DNA from: Istiophorus platypterus
Lineage: Eukaryota; Chordata; Actinopteri; Istiophoriformes; Istiophoridae
Assembly: GCA_016859345.1 (NCBI GenBank)
Contig: JADGDC010000110.1
Location: 1 to 64,000 of the forward strand
Direction: 5' to 3'
Length of the DNA stretch: 64,000 nucleotides
Shown here in pieces: positions 21,482 to 33,837 of this stretch. Both the position numbers and the translations under genes were made by a program. Within the stretch, counting starts at the first letter, position 1; every line of letters begins with the position of its first letter. The notes beneath the pieces were generated by a model that ran no database searches, was not told the DNA's origin, and worked only from the letters and a program-made list of their open reading frames with translations.

Positions 21482-21865
21482 GTCCCAAGCCCAGATAAAT
21501 ACAGAGGGTTGTGTCAGGAAGGGCATCCGACGTAAATCTTTTGCCAAATCAAACATGCGAATCAAATCTATTAATCCCATACCGGATCGGTCGAGGCCCG
21601 GGTTAACAACGACCGCCATCGGTGCTGTTCACCTACAGGGTGCCGGTGGACATTGGACTACTGTTGGTAGAAGAAGGAGAGGAGGAAGGTGTGTTCGTAG
21701 GAAGAGAGAGAAGAGGAATGCCAAGAGGCTAGGACTGAGAGTAGGGACTTTGAATGTTGGAACCATGACAGGAAAGGGTAGAGAGTTAGTTGACATGATG
21801 CAGAGGAGGAAGGTAGACATACTGTGTGTCCAGGAGACCAGGTGGAAAGGTAGCAAGGTTCTAGA
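21482..21865 (+). mobile_element. RTE-like LINE 5' end with endonuclease start (spacer A')
   Basis: Starts GTCCCAAGCCCAGATAAATA. An open frame (21474-21905) matches the start of the RTE-type endonuclease ORF: RLGLRVGTLNVGTMTGKGRE, then DILCVQETRWKGSK. It stops at GSK and joins a second copy of the spacer motif GGTTCTAGAGCTCTTCTC. All later domains are missing. Confidence 0.7.
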
Positions 21866-22114
21866 GCTCTTCTCTTTCAAAAATGTCAGGAATTTCACAT
21901 GTTAAAGAGGAAAAGATTTCGTATGAGTGTTTGAATATAAGGAATTTTTGTCCAAGTGGATTGATGATTTCATGGGGAAATTTGCCTTTGATATGACTGT
22001 CTACTACACAGTATATAGTAGTAGACAGTCATGGTCAATATTTTTTCCCCTGAAGAATTTTCATGTGAGCAGAAGTTTGTTTTGCTGCTCTGCTTCTTCA
22101 CAGTTAATTTAGCT

Positions 22115-23290
22115 CCTCTCTCCTCCACAGCAGCTAAATAACCAGCGTACATTTAACCCACACTGAGCTTTGTCCCTCTTGAAGCGATGCTCTCGCTAAA
22201 TCACAGTCACTCACAAGCTTCTCATTCCCGTTAGTTACTTTAGCCTAGCAGTTAGCAAAGGCTTCTCCCTCTCCAGCTCTCTCCTGCTCGGTCTGGTTAA
22301 TGTTCACTTTTAATTCCGACTCCTTTAGCGATAAGGGTACGTGTATTAAATCGAGTTTATTTTGAGCGATGGAGATGAGGCTCGGTGAACTGGGAGCGAA
22401 GCTTTGCACCATGGAAAACAAATCATTAGCAGCAGCGGTTAGCAGCCCCCGCTAGCCGCTGAGAGCCGTCCTAGCGTAGCCGCTACTCTTCCCGGCGGCT
22501 CAGTCATGGCGGCTGGTGACGGAAGTGTAGCCCGGAGACAAAAACCCATAATTCACCACAAACGAGTCCGTGTCTCAAAAAATTCTCCCCACACAACGAC
22601 AAACCCCGCGGAGAAAACAACTCTGGTTATTGGCAGCTCTATTTTATACGTTTATTTAGCGACACCAGCGACCATGGTTGAACGTCTCCCTGGGGCCAGA
22701 GGAGGCGACGTCGTGTTCATATGCAAAGACGATGTCGGAATCTGTAGTTTTCTCTGGGCCCCTACTGAATATGACTGGCGACCACATGTACAGCGACATG
22801 TCATCGTTCCGTCGCTGGCTGTCGAGGGGGTGTCCAGTAAACCATATTGGCTTTAGAGACAAGTGGCGGACTTTCAGGGGAAGACCTGGTCTGATTAAGT
22901 CAGATGGCTACATCCCACTATAGATGGAGCAGCTCTCGTTTCCAGAAATCTGAGCTAGTTTATCTGAAAACCAAAACCACGACAACTCAAGAGTTGAGAG
23001 CAGGAAGCAGAGTTGTAGTCTTACACACTACTGAAATACAACAAAATATGAGACTTAAATGTGGACTCTTTAACATTAGATCACTCCCATTTTGATGTAT
23101 TTTTTCTTACCGAGACCTGGTTGTCTCATGATGAATCTGTTAACCATGAATCCACTCCCCCAGTCATATTAATACTCATATTCCCAGAGGCACTGGCCGA
23201 GGAGGTGGAGTTGCAGCCATTTTCAACTCAAGCCTGTTAATCAACCCTGAACCTAAAATCAGCCATGACTCTTTCACAGACAATGACCAG
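22115..23290 (+). mobile_element. L2-like LINE 5' half (spacer A')
   Basis: L2-like 5' UTR, ORF1 remnants (MAAGDGSVARRQKPIIHHK, LVIGSSILY) and endonuclease start. GGACTC (intergenic type) is followed by the intronic-type deletion. ORF1 jumps from ARGGDV to the YAKTM region, so the block with the conserved SGNH-like core is absent. Confidence 0.7.
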
Positions 23291-23502
23291 TAGTCTGGTC
23301 CGTATATTACTTTAGTATACAGTATACCGTTCACACAGACATATCGTGTGTAGTGTATGTATTCATGTTAAAATATAGTATAGTATGGCCAAGTAATACA
23401 GTTTATAATTTTTATGGAGTAGAATAACCCATAATTTACTGTGTCATTATAACCAACTGACTCGATAAACTTAACAATTAAAAAATCGTCTATTTTTCAC
23501 AG

Positions 23503-25774
23503 ACACCTAAAAGCCACACTATATCGAGTGGCTCCACTAACCAGTCAGTATACTGGACGCAGAAAACTGAAAGGGCTCAGAGCGCTGCGTTAATTCAACA
23601 CGCAGAGAGGCTGTGCGCTTCACAGCAAGCGCGCAAAAGGGCCATTCTGGAGAGGCTGAATCTCTCCATGAAACGCTGCAACCTAACCTCACCTCAGCCC
23701 CCAGCTTCTCCAAGACAGAGCCCTGAATCCTCTGTGAGACAACGGTGGATCAGGCCTGTCTTAAACGGACTTCCTTCAAGCCAGGAGGAGAACATCTGCA
23801 GCTGGATGTCCGGGTCCAACCAGATGTTGGATGAAGAGGACCGCTTTTTTGAGAAGAAGCTGCATCTAGGTGGGCAAATGGCCATACTTGCCTGTAAGTT
23901 GGCTAAGGTGACAGGCAAGGACACAAGCCCAAGCCCAAGCCCACCCTCCTCCAGAGGTAGCAGCGTGGACACACACACTCCACGTGAGCTGAGGGCCATT
24001 CCGTTTTTAGGAAGCCCCGATGGGTCACGCTTCACCCTCCTCCCTGAAACATCCACCGGGAAAATCTCAAATCGGTGAGAGTCCGTGGCCCTGCTCTGCC
24101 ACCCTTCACCCCTGCTCCTCCGCCTAAAGAGGAAACCAGGAGAACATCGGGTCCTGAGGAAGCGCAGTGAAGCAGGTAAGTTCATGCCGTTGCATGAAGA
24201 TGACTTCCTTTACTGGATTTCTACCAGGAAACGTTTGACATAGGGAAAAACTTGAAGATTTGATTAAAGGAAAAAGTTGGATATTTGAATAACATTGATT
24301 TTTTTTTTGCTGTAAATCTGAACAGACAATAAGATAGCTGATGGATGCGCAGTCCAGTCTGCTAAAATCAAGAGGGAGGCGTTTGTGGCAAGTCAGGAAC
24401 ACTTCCAGCTTGACCACCACCCATCTCCTCAACCTCCCAGAAGAACGACCCTTGTCGTAAAACCTCCCTCAACAGCTGCCCCGACCAACAGAAAGGGACC
24501 CCGACGTGGGACAAACCTCCGCCCTCCGAAGCCTGACAGCGGAGCGGGTAAGCGTGACCTTCAGCCTTCGGTCAACGCTTCAGCGGGCGTGTCCCTTTTC
24601 TTTGGGCAGCTCAACTCAGAAAACTGGTAAGTCACCCACACAACAGACAAATACAGACAGATTTAAACAGCATAACCAGCGAGGACACAGCCGTCGATTC
24701 TTCCCCACGAAGCAGCGCTTAACACAATTCATTCTGTTTTCTAATCAAACTATAGGGAGAAGAAAATAGATGGACTCTGATCTATTCAAGCTCTGGCGAG
24801 ACAGGATCCAGAGCAACTGCAGACCAGACTGCATGAAGTCTGCCTGGTCGTCACGGAAGAGGTACGATAGACATATTTCTCTTTGTCTAAGTGTTTGTCT
24901 TTGCTTTGCGTGCAGTTTTCAGTTTTTTCTTTTTTACGTGTATCTAAACTGTGAATAGAGAAATATTGAACCATGTTCTCATTTACTGTCTAGGTGAAAA
25001 ACCTGCGTTCCGCTGTGGCCTGCGCTGCAATGGAAACCATAGCAGCGCTCCATGTGCACCTTGGGAAGGCCATGGACCCTGAGGCAGAGACGACCGGCCG
25101 CGCCCTGCTGCTGAAGTTGGCGAGACGCGACCAGCTCCTTCATTCACGAGCAGGTCGATCTTGCCCTGGATGCGCTGGTGGAGAACTGCAGCCCCGGGAG
25201 GGTTGTGAGCGTTCTGCTCAACACCGGATTGAGGTATGAGGAGGGAATCTGATCAGAATTTCAAAGAAAGTGGAGTAGCAGCATCTTTTAAAGGACATTA
25301 TATAAAAACATAATGGCAGCATTTGTCTGACTCCTAGCTTTCCCTGTCTTTTCTCTTCTTTAGCCACCGTTGTGCTGCAGTGAGGGGGAGCACTGCCAAG
25401 CACCTCCACCAGCTGGCAGACATCATTGGAGATGAGCGAATCTTCAGCTCAGGGAAGATCTTTGCGGAGCGTTTCCTTACTGCTGTCAGTAAGATGTCGC
25501 TGGATGCCGCACCAGAAGTCAGGTTGGTAACCAAGTCCTGCATGATCATATCCTGTGAAAAATGCTGTTCGTGGTCAGAATCTCGTAAACTTCCACGTAT
25601 TGTGCTTAAAGAATAAGTAGCTAAATGAGAAATGTACTTCTTCACAGGCACCACGGACAAAAGATGCTCCAGGGCCTCGCCCAGCAGAAGGAGTTCACAG
25701 TCCTGTCAAACACCCTTATCCCAGTGAAAGACAGGCGTCCGCTGGAAAAGATTTTGAGGAACTTAATGCACTAG
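23503..25774 (+). pseudogene. C6: TOG-domain gene copy without exon 1, with a nonsense codon
   Basis: Exons: exon 2 23503-24175, then 24326-24626, 24756-24861, 24994-25233, 25364-25522, 25648-25774. No exon 1 or promoter. Exon 2 is open up to about 24040, then loses bases in C runs (CACCCTCCTCC, ACCGGGAAAATC) and near its end. Exon 3 is intact. Exon 4 has CTCTGATC in place of CTACGGTC, which puts a TGA at 24778-24780. This is a substitution, not a run-length change. Exon 5 gained one base (GGCGAGACGCGACC). Exons 6 and 7 are intact and carry the C3-type marks CACTGCCAAG and CAGCTCAGGG. Polyadenylation signal at 26156-26161. Confidence 0.7.
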
Positions 25775-26155
25775 AGGGATTTTCTTAGAGTGTTCCTGTT
25801 TCCTCCAATTGTCCAGTGAAATTTGGGAGAGGTTACCTAGAGCCTCTAAATTGTAATTATATTTATGTATGTATGTTTGTAAACGGCTGTGATTGACTGT
25901 AAACCAATGTCTGCCTTGTAAATGACTGGCCATCTGTCCAGGGTGTACACTGGACATGTCGCCAGTCCATTACATCGTATCTCATGGCCCTTGCAGTCAC
26001 CAGCTGTCAACCCAATTTGTGTATCCTCTTTCTTCTCTAAATATAATAACAATAATCGAAAACACTGTCTGTGTAGACTGTTCTTAATTATTCACATCAT
26101 TGTGTTCTGTTGCATCTCGGCCTTTACCAAAGTGCCATTTAATGCAGTGTTTTGC

Positions 26156-26161
26156 AATAAA
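26156..26161 (+). promoter_or_regulatory. Polyadenylation signal of C6
   Basis: AATAAA in the conserved context. The preceding CCTCTTTCTTCTCT is shared with C3 and C8. Confidence 0.6.
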
Positions 26162-26977
26162 ACTTTGCAACTCAATCAACTGTGTCAGCAGTCCGTCCAG
26201 TCAACATCATGACTACAGGATTTTCTGACTGCTTTAGCCAGTGGCTGATAACAGGTTCTAACTCTAAAAGAGGGACTTAAGCCTTATTTCAGTGTAGGAG
26301 AAACATAATAAACAACAAGATCAACTACAAAGGTTCTAGAGGCTTTTCTCTTTCCAAAATGTCAGGAATTTCACATATTAAAGAGGAATTAAAGATTTAA
26401 TGTAGCATAGCCCAAGGAGACACAAGCCAGTGTCTTATTGTGCGGTCCCAAGCCGGATAAATACAGAGGGTTGTGTCAGGAAGGGCATCCGACGTAAATC
26501 TTTTGCCAAATCAAACATAATGTCTATCTGATATGGCTGTTGCTAAATTTAAAGAAGTGATTCCATCACTGCTAAATTCAATGCCACATCAAAACATAAC
26601 AGAGAACTCGTATGCTAACTTTAGCCGAACTCGGTATGTAACTTTTTAGCATCCCAAATTGATCAGCCTTATTTCAGTGTAGGAGAAACATAATAAACAA
26701 CAAGATAAACTACAAAGGTTCTAGAGGCTTTTCTCTTTCCAAAAAAGTCAGGAATTTCACATTAAAGAGGAAAAGATTTCTTATGAATGTTTGAATATAA
26801 GGAATTTTTGTCCAAGTGGATTGATGATTTCATGGGGAAATTTTCCTTTGATATGACTGTCTACTACACAGTATATAGTAGTAGACAGTCGTGGTCAATA
26901 TTTATTCTTCTCCTGAAGAATTTTCATGTGAGCAGAAGTTTGTTTTGCTGCTCTGCTTCTTCCCAGTTAATTTAGCT

Positions 26978-28150
26978 CCTCTCTCCTCCACAGCAGCTAA
27001 ATAACCAGCGTACATTTAACCCACACTGAGCTTTGTCCCTCTTGAAGCGATGCTCTCGCTAAATCACAGTCACTCACAAGCTTCTCATTCCCGTTAGTTA
27101 CTTTAGCCTAGCAGTTAGCAAAGGCTTCTCCCTCTCCAGCTCTCTCCTGCTCGCTCTGGTTAATGTTCACTTTTAATTCCGACTCCTTTAGCGATAAGGG
27201 TACGTGTATTAAATCGAGTTTATTTTCAGCGATGGAGATGAGGCTCGGTGAACTGGGAGCGAAGCTTTGCACCATGGAAAACAAATCATTAGCAACAGCG
27301 GTTAGCAGCCCCCGCTAACGCTGAGAAACCGTCTAAGCGTAGCCTTCTCTCCCGGCGGCTCAGTCATGGCGGCTGGTGACGGAAGTGTAGCCCGGAGACA
27401 AAAACCCATAATTCACCACAAACCAGTACGTCTCAAAAGATTCTCCCCACACAACGACAGAGAAAACAACTCTGGTTATTGGCAGCTCTATTTTATACGT
27501 TAAGTTAGCGACACCAGCGACCATGGTTGAACGTCTCCCTGGGGCCAGAGGAGGCGACGTCGTGTTCATATGCAAAGACGATGTCGGAATCCGTAGTTTT
27601 CTCTGGGCCCCTACTGAATATGACCGGCGACGACATGTACAGCGACATGTCATCGTTTGGTCGCTGGCTGTCGAGGGGGTGTCCAGTAAACCATATTGGC
27701 TTTAGAGACAAGTGGTGTACGAGTGGCGGACTTTCAGGGGAAGACCTGGTCTGATTAAGTCAGATGGCTACATCCCACTATAGATGGAGCAGCTCGTTTC
27801 CAGAAATCTGAGCTAGTTTATCTGAAAACCAAAACCACGACAACTCAAGAGTTGAGAGCAGGAAGCAGAGTTGTAGTCTTACACACTACTGAAATACAAC
27901 AAAATATGAGACTTAAATGTGGACTCTTTAACATTAGATCACTCCCATTTTGATGTATTTTTCTTACCGAGACCTGGTTGTCTCATGATGAATCTGTTAA
28001 GCTTAAGAATCCACTCCCCAGTCACATTAATACTCATATTCCCAGAGGCACTGGCCGAGGAGGTGGAGTTGCAGCCATTTTCAACTCAAGCCTGTTAATC
28101 AACCCTGAACCTAAAATCAGCCATGACTCTTTCACAGACAATGACCAGTA
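26978..28150 (+). mobile_element. L2-like LINE 5' half (spacer A)
   Basis: Near-identical to 15131-16310, including the SGNH-region deletion and the GGACTC plus RSLPF-deletion combination at about 27920-27955. Upstream (26281-26780) lie the direct repeats, RTE tip and short L2 piece of spacer A. Confidence 0.7.
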
Positions 28151-28359
28151 GTCTGGTCCGTATATTACTTTAGTATACAGTATACCGTTCACACAGACAT
28201 ATCGTGTGTAGTGTATGTATTCATGTTAAAATATAGTATAGTATGGCCAAGTAATACAGTTTATAATTTTATGGAGTAGAATAACCCATAATTTACTGTG
28301 TCATTATAACCAACTGACTCGATAAACTTAACAATTAAAAAATCGTCTATTTTTCACAG

Positions 28360-30607
28360 ACACCTAAAAGCCACACTATATCGAGTGGCTCCACTAACCA
28401 GTCCAGTATACTGGACGCAGAGAGCTGAAAGGGCTCAGGCGCTGCGTTAATTCAACACGCAGAGAGGCTGTGCGCTTCACAGCAAGCGCATAAAGGGCCA
28501 TTCTGGAGGCTGAATCTCTCCATGAAACGCTGCAACCTAACCTCACCTCAGCCCCAGCTTCTCCAAGACAGAGCCCTGAATCCTCTGTGAGACAACGGTG
28601 GATCAGGCCTGTCTTAAACGGACTTCCTTCAAGCCAGGAGGAGAACATCTGCAGCTGGATGTCCGGGTCCAACCAGATGTTGGATGAAGAGGACCGCTTT
28701 TTGAAGAAGCTGCATCTAGGTGGGCAAATGGCCATACTTGCCTGTAAGTTGGCTAAGGTGACAGGCAAGGACACAAGCCCGAGCCCAAGCCCACCCTCCT
28801 CCAGAGGTAGCGTGGACACACACACTCCACGTGAGCTGAGGCCATTCCGTTTTAGGAAGCCCGATGGGTCACGCTTCACTACTCCTCCCCTGAAACATCC
28901 ACCCGGAGAAATCTCAAATCGGTGAGAGTCCGTGGCCCTGCTCTGCCACCCTTCACCCCTGCTCCTCCGCCTAAGAGGAAACCAGGAGAACATCTCGGGT
29001 CCTGAGGAAAGCGCAGTGAAGCAGGTAAGTTCAGGCCGTTGCATGAAGATGACTTCCTTTACTGGATTTCTACCAGGAAAGCGTTTGACATAGGAAAAAC
29101 TTGAAGATTTGATTAAAGGAAAAAGTTGGATATTTGAATAACATTGATTTTTTTTTTGCTGTAAATCTGAACAGACAATAAGATAGCTGATGGATGCGCA
29201 GTCCAGTCTGCTAAAATCAAGAGGGAGGCGTTTGTGGCAAGTCAGGAACACTTCCAGCTTGACCACCACCCATCTCCTCAACCTCCCAGAAGAACGACCC
29301 TTGTCGTAAACCTCCCTCAACAGCTGCCCGACCAACAGAAAGGGACGGCGTGGGACAAACCTCCGCCCTCCGAAGCCTGACAGCGGAGCGGGTAAGCGTG
29401 ACCTTCAGCCTTCGGTCAACGCTTCAGCGGGCGTGTCCCTTTTCTTTGGGCAGCTCAACTCAGAAAACTGGTAAGTCACCCACACAACAGACAAATACAG
29501 ACAGATTTAAACAGCATAACCAGCGAGGACACAGCCGTCGATTCTTCCCCAAGCAGCGCTTAACACAATTCATTCTGTTTTCTAATCAAACTATAGGGAG
29601 AAGAAAATAGATGGACTACGGTCTATTCAAGCTCTGGCGAGACAGGATCCAGAGCAACTGCAGACCAGACTGCATGAAGTCTGCCTGGTCGTCACGGAAG
29701 AGGTACATATTTCTCTTTGTCTAAGTGTTTGTCTTTGCTTTGCGTGCAGTTTTCAGTTTTCTTTGTTTTACGTGTATCTAAACTGTGAATAGAGAAATAT
29801 TGAACCATGTTCTCATTTACCGTCTAGGTGAAAAACCTGCGTTCCGCTGTGGCCTGCGCTGCAATGGAAACCATAGCAGCGCTCCATGTGCACCTTGGGA
29901 AGGCCATGGACCCTGAGGCAGAGACGACCGGCCGCGCCCTGCTGCTGAAGTTGGCGCAGACGACCAGCTCCTTCATTCACGAGCAGGTCGATCTTGCCCT
30001 GGATGCGCTGGTGGAGAACTGCAGCCCCGGGAGGGTTGTGAGCGTTCTGCTCAACACCGGATTGAGGTATGAGGAGGGAATCTGATCAGAATTTCAAAGA
30101 AAGTGGAGTAGCAGCAGCTTTTAAAGTACATTATATAAAAACATAGTATCATCATTTGTCTGACTCCTAGCTTTCCCTGTCTTTTCTCTTCTTTAGCCAC
30201 CGTTGTGCTGCAGTGAGGGGGAGCACAGCCAAGCACCTCCACCAGCTGGCCGACATCATTGGCGATGGCGAATCTTCAGCACAGGGAAGATCTTTGCGGA
30301 GCGTTTCCTTACTGCTGTCAGTAAGATGTCGCTGGATGCCGCATCAGAAGTCAGGTTGGTAACCAAGTCCTGCATGATCGTATCCTGTGAAAAATGCTGT
30401 GCATATTCAGAATCTCATAACCTTGTACGTATTGTGCTTAAAGAATAAGTAGCTAAATGAGAAATGTACTTCTTCACAGGCACCACGGACAAAAGATGCT
30501 CCAGGGCCTCGCCCAGCAGAAGGAGTTCACCGTCCTGTCAAACACCCTTATCCCAGTGAAAGACAGGCGTCCGCTGGAAAAAGATTTTGAGGAACTTAAT
30601 GCACTAG
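28360..30607 (+). pseudogene. C7: TOG-domain gene copy without exon 1, heavily shifted exon 2
   Basis: Exons: exon 2 28360-29024, then 29175-29470, 29597-29702, 29828-30066, 30197-30354, 30480-30607. Exon 2 is 665 bases instead of 688, with more than ten small losses, nearly all in C, G, T runs or GAGAG/GCGC repeats. Exon 3 is 5 bases short (GTAAACCTCC, GCCCGACC, GGACGGCG). Exons 4 and 5 are intact. Exon 6 lost one base (GGCGATGGCGAATC). Exon 7 gained one A (CTGGAAAAAGAT). Polyadenylation signal at 30989-30994. The run of losses happens to leave a 313-codon frame open on the minus strand, which I do not take as a gene. Confidence 0.7.
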
Positions 30608-30756
30608 AGGGATTTTCTTAGAGTGTTCCTGTTTCCTCCAATTGTCCAGTGAAATGTGGCGGAGGTTACCTGGAGCCTCTAAATTGTAATTATATTTATG
30701 TATGTACGTTTGTAAACGGCTGTGATTGACTGTAAGCCAATGTCTGCCTTGTAAAT

Positions 30757-30800
30757 GACTGGCGATCTGTCCAGGGTGTATACTGGACAGGTCGCCAGTC
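30757..30800 (+). other. 3' UTR hairpin of C7
   Basis: Outer arms GACTGGCGA and TCGCCAGTC and inner arms TGTCCAG and CTGGACA are all intact. Here TGGACA is followed by GG instead of TG. Confidence 0.55.
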
Positions 30801-30988
30801 TATTACATCGTATCTCATGGCCCTTGCAGTCACCAGCTGTCAACCCAATTTCTGTGTACACTTTCTCCTTTAAATATAATAGCAATAATCGAAAACACTG
30901 TCTGTGTAGACTGTTCTTAATTATTCACATCATTGTGTTCTGTTGCATCTCGGCCTTTACCAAAGTGCCATTTAATGAAGTGTTTTGC

Positions 30989-30994
30989 AATAAA
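30989..30994 (+). promoter_or_regulatory. Polyadenylation signal of C7
   Basis: AATAAA after GAAGTGTTTTGC (GAAG where others have GCAG), 382 bases past the stop. Confidence 0.6.
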
Positions 30995-31347
30995 ACTTTG
31001 CAACTCAATCAACTGTGTCAGCAGTCCATCCAGTCAACATCATGACTACAGGATTTTCTGACTGCTTTAGCCAGTGGCTGATAACAGGTTCTAACTCTAA
31101 AAGAGGGACTTAAGCCTTATTTCAGTGTAGGAGAAACATAATAAACAACAAGATCAACTACAAAGGTTCTAGAGGCTTTTCTCTTTCCAAAAATGTCAGG
31201 AATTTCACATATTAAAGAGGAAAAGATTTAATGTAGCCGCAAGGAGACACAAGCCAGTGTCTTATTGTGCCGGTCCCAAGCCCGGATAAATACAGAGGGT
31301 TGTGTCAGGAAGGGCATCCGACGTAAATCTTTTGCCAAATCAAACAT

Positions 31348-32485
31348 AATGTCTATCTGATATGGCTGTTGCTAAATTTAAATAAGTGATTCCATCACTG
31401 CTAAATTCAATGCCAGATCAAAACATAACAGAGAACTCGTATGCTAACTTTAGCCCGTCCCAAATTGATCAGCTTGTTGATAGCGCTTCAGGCTCAATGA
31501 GAACAACACTTGACTCTATTGCCCCTCTAAAATAAACAAAATTTTTAAAAAAAGGAGGTTAGGTCCATGTTTTAACTCCCAAACCTGTACATTGAAACAA
31601 ACAATATGAAAACTTGAAAGAATCTACTAAACTGGAACAGTCCCGCTCAGCCTGGCATGACAGTGTTAAAACTTACAACACGGCCCTCAGCATTGCGGGA
31701 GCAGCCTATCACGGCCGTAAAACCCAATATATACTTAGACCTTTTCTCTCCTGTCGAGCTTCGCCAACTAATTTCAATGATCTCTTCATCAAAACCATCA
31801 GCCTCTCTCTTAGACCCCGTCCCAACCAGGCTGCTTAGGAAGTTTTACTCTTATTTAGCACTTCTCTATTAGACATAATAAATCTGTGCTTATATGTCTG
31901 TGCTTGGCCTGCAACACCTCAGAAACACATCATCTAATGACATATTTACTCTAGATGGCATTGCTCTGGCCTCTGGCACCAATGCTGGGAATCTTGGAGT
32001 TGTCTTCGTTCGGGACGTGCCCTTCAACTCCCACATAAAACAAACTTCAAGGACTGCCTCTTTTCACCCATGCAAAATCGCAAAAATCAGGCACATCCTT
32101 TCTCAAAATGACGCAGAAAACTATTACATGCTTTTGTTTTACTTCTAGGCTTGATTATGGCAACTCCTATTATCAGGCTTTCCCAATAAACCATTGTACG
32201 GTCTCTAGCTGATTCAGGATGTTGCTGCAAGAGTATTGGCAAGAAGCAGAAAAAAAATCATATCTCTCCTGTGTTAGCTTCTCTGCATTGGCTCCCTGTG
32301 AAATCCAAAATGCAATTTAAAATTGTTTGTGTCTCCACATTGTTTTCTTGCTGTAGAGTATATGCACTTGAAACAGTTGGGAGTCCTTTTGTTTGTAATA
32401 CTTTCACCACGTTCTCTGTATTCATAGCTCAAATTACTGTACTTTCAGTTTTTTCTCCGTAATTCCTGACTTTATTCAGGCACTG
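31348..32485 (+). mobile_element. L2-like LINE, reverse transcriptase half (spacer B)
   Basis: Second copy of the spacer B recombinant: GCTAAATTTAAATAAG (short-fragment type) then CCAGATC (full-length type), followed by LLDPVPTRLL and ISPVLASLHWLPVK remnants. It ends at CACTG before GGGCATAAC. Confidence 0.7.
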
Positions 32486-33690
32486 GGCATAACACTCAGT
32501 CACTCAAGCTTCAGATCAAGTTGATGGAGTCTGGATGTTCAATACTGTGACAAACAACACGTGTATTAGTGCTACTAGATCTGTGTAGACCTGAAACAGG
32601 GGTAGCTGGAGGAGAACTGGGCTAATTCAGGATTGTCTGAAGCTAATCTGAAGTCTGAATCTTAACATCTATCTCAGCCACAGATACTGTCTCTTCATCT
32701 ATCAATCATTTATGGCCATGACTGATACTGTTTTTCTAATTTTGGACTGTATTTACTGTTGGTTTGCTGCTCATATGAAGTGGATGTTGGCTGAGAATAA
32801 AAATAGAAATGTGATCAGTAGTTTAGTGGAGAAACTGTCAATGGCACCATGTTGGTTCTGAGATTAAGTGGGTTTCAAGCAGGGATTGTCATAGCTACAG
32901 AAAAATGACTACAGTGTTAGATGACCACAGACTTCCTCATCAACCAGCAGATTTTTTTCTTATGAGGTAGACAAAGCTCATCAACTGGTCCGATTGATGA
33001 GCCCAGTGGTTTTTAGGTGCAATGTCTGGATTTCAGTCAACCTCTGAATAGGTTTTCAATTTCATGTAAAGATTTTGCTTTAAGGTGACGTTTTCATGCT
33101 GTCAAGTTTAATCGAAAAAATGCAAAAATCTATTGGTTACAATTTGCATATACATTTCTAAATATTGCTTCCCTTTGACACAATTGTTTATATAATCTGC
33201 AGAGAAAAGAGATGAATGTCACTACTCAGCTTGAGTATGAAATACAATGTACGTTTTACCATAACAGAACAGATGACACTCTTAAACTTTCGAGACCACA
33301 AATTTCAATTTGGTTAAATATTCAAATTTTAGTTCAATCAAAACACTATACCACAGTAAACAAAGATGAATGTGGATATTGATTTGGAGAGAGAGGGAAT
33401 TTATTTGTGAGGATATATGTAGAGGTGGCGTGAAGGAAACACGAGAGACTGTTTGGATCAGGATGGTCCTGATGTTGAATTTGAATAACGTCCTAAAAGA
33501 AAACTAGCCCTCGACATTATTTTGCAGAAAACTTCTCCATATACTTTATTTCCTGCAAAAACCATGAACATCAAACTCAGATATTCCTTTCGGTGATAGT
33601 TAGCCATGCTTTAAATTCCTCTTATCTCTAAAAGAAAAAAGAACAAAAAACAAAAACAACAACAACAAAAAAAACAACTGAATAGAACAT
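32486..33690. other. Upstream region of C8
   Basis: Third copy of the 1.2-kb upstream block. Small losses lie at about 33280-33400. The A-rich tract is at 33630-33680. No gene is seen. Confidence 0.5.
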
Positions 33691-33837
33691 TGAATTTGCA
33701 TATAAACCTTCCGTGATTCTGAAATGACATCACAGTTCTAGACAGACTCTAGAAGGCCTTTGATATAAATTCCAGTAGAATCCAGAGCTAGTAAGGGCGC
33801 ACTGACCTGGTGACAGACACTACTCAGTTTTGGTTCG
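33691..33837 (+). promoter_or_regulatory. Putative promoter of C8
   Basis: Octamer with adjacent TATAAA near 33692-33707, TGACATCA near 33724-33732, TATAAA at 33764-33769. Two small losses (GGGCGC, GACCTGG) lie in the 5' leader before ATG 33838. Confidence 0.45.

Noticed and set aside
21474..21905. A host gene encoded by the 143-codon frame
   Set aside because: The sequence GTLNVGTM followed by CVQETRWKG is the start of an RTE-type endonuclease, and the frame is cut off at spacer sequence.
28394..29335. Minus-strand open frame of 313 codons, the longest in the window
   Set aside because: It is antisense to exons 2-3 of C7 and open only because of small losses there. Sister copies break it at different points, and it reads through intron 2 of the sense gene.
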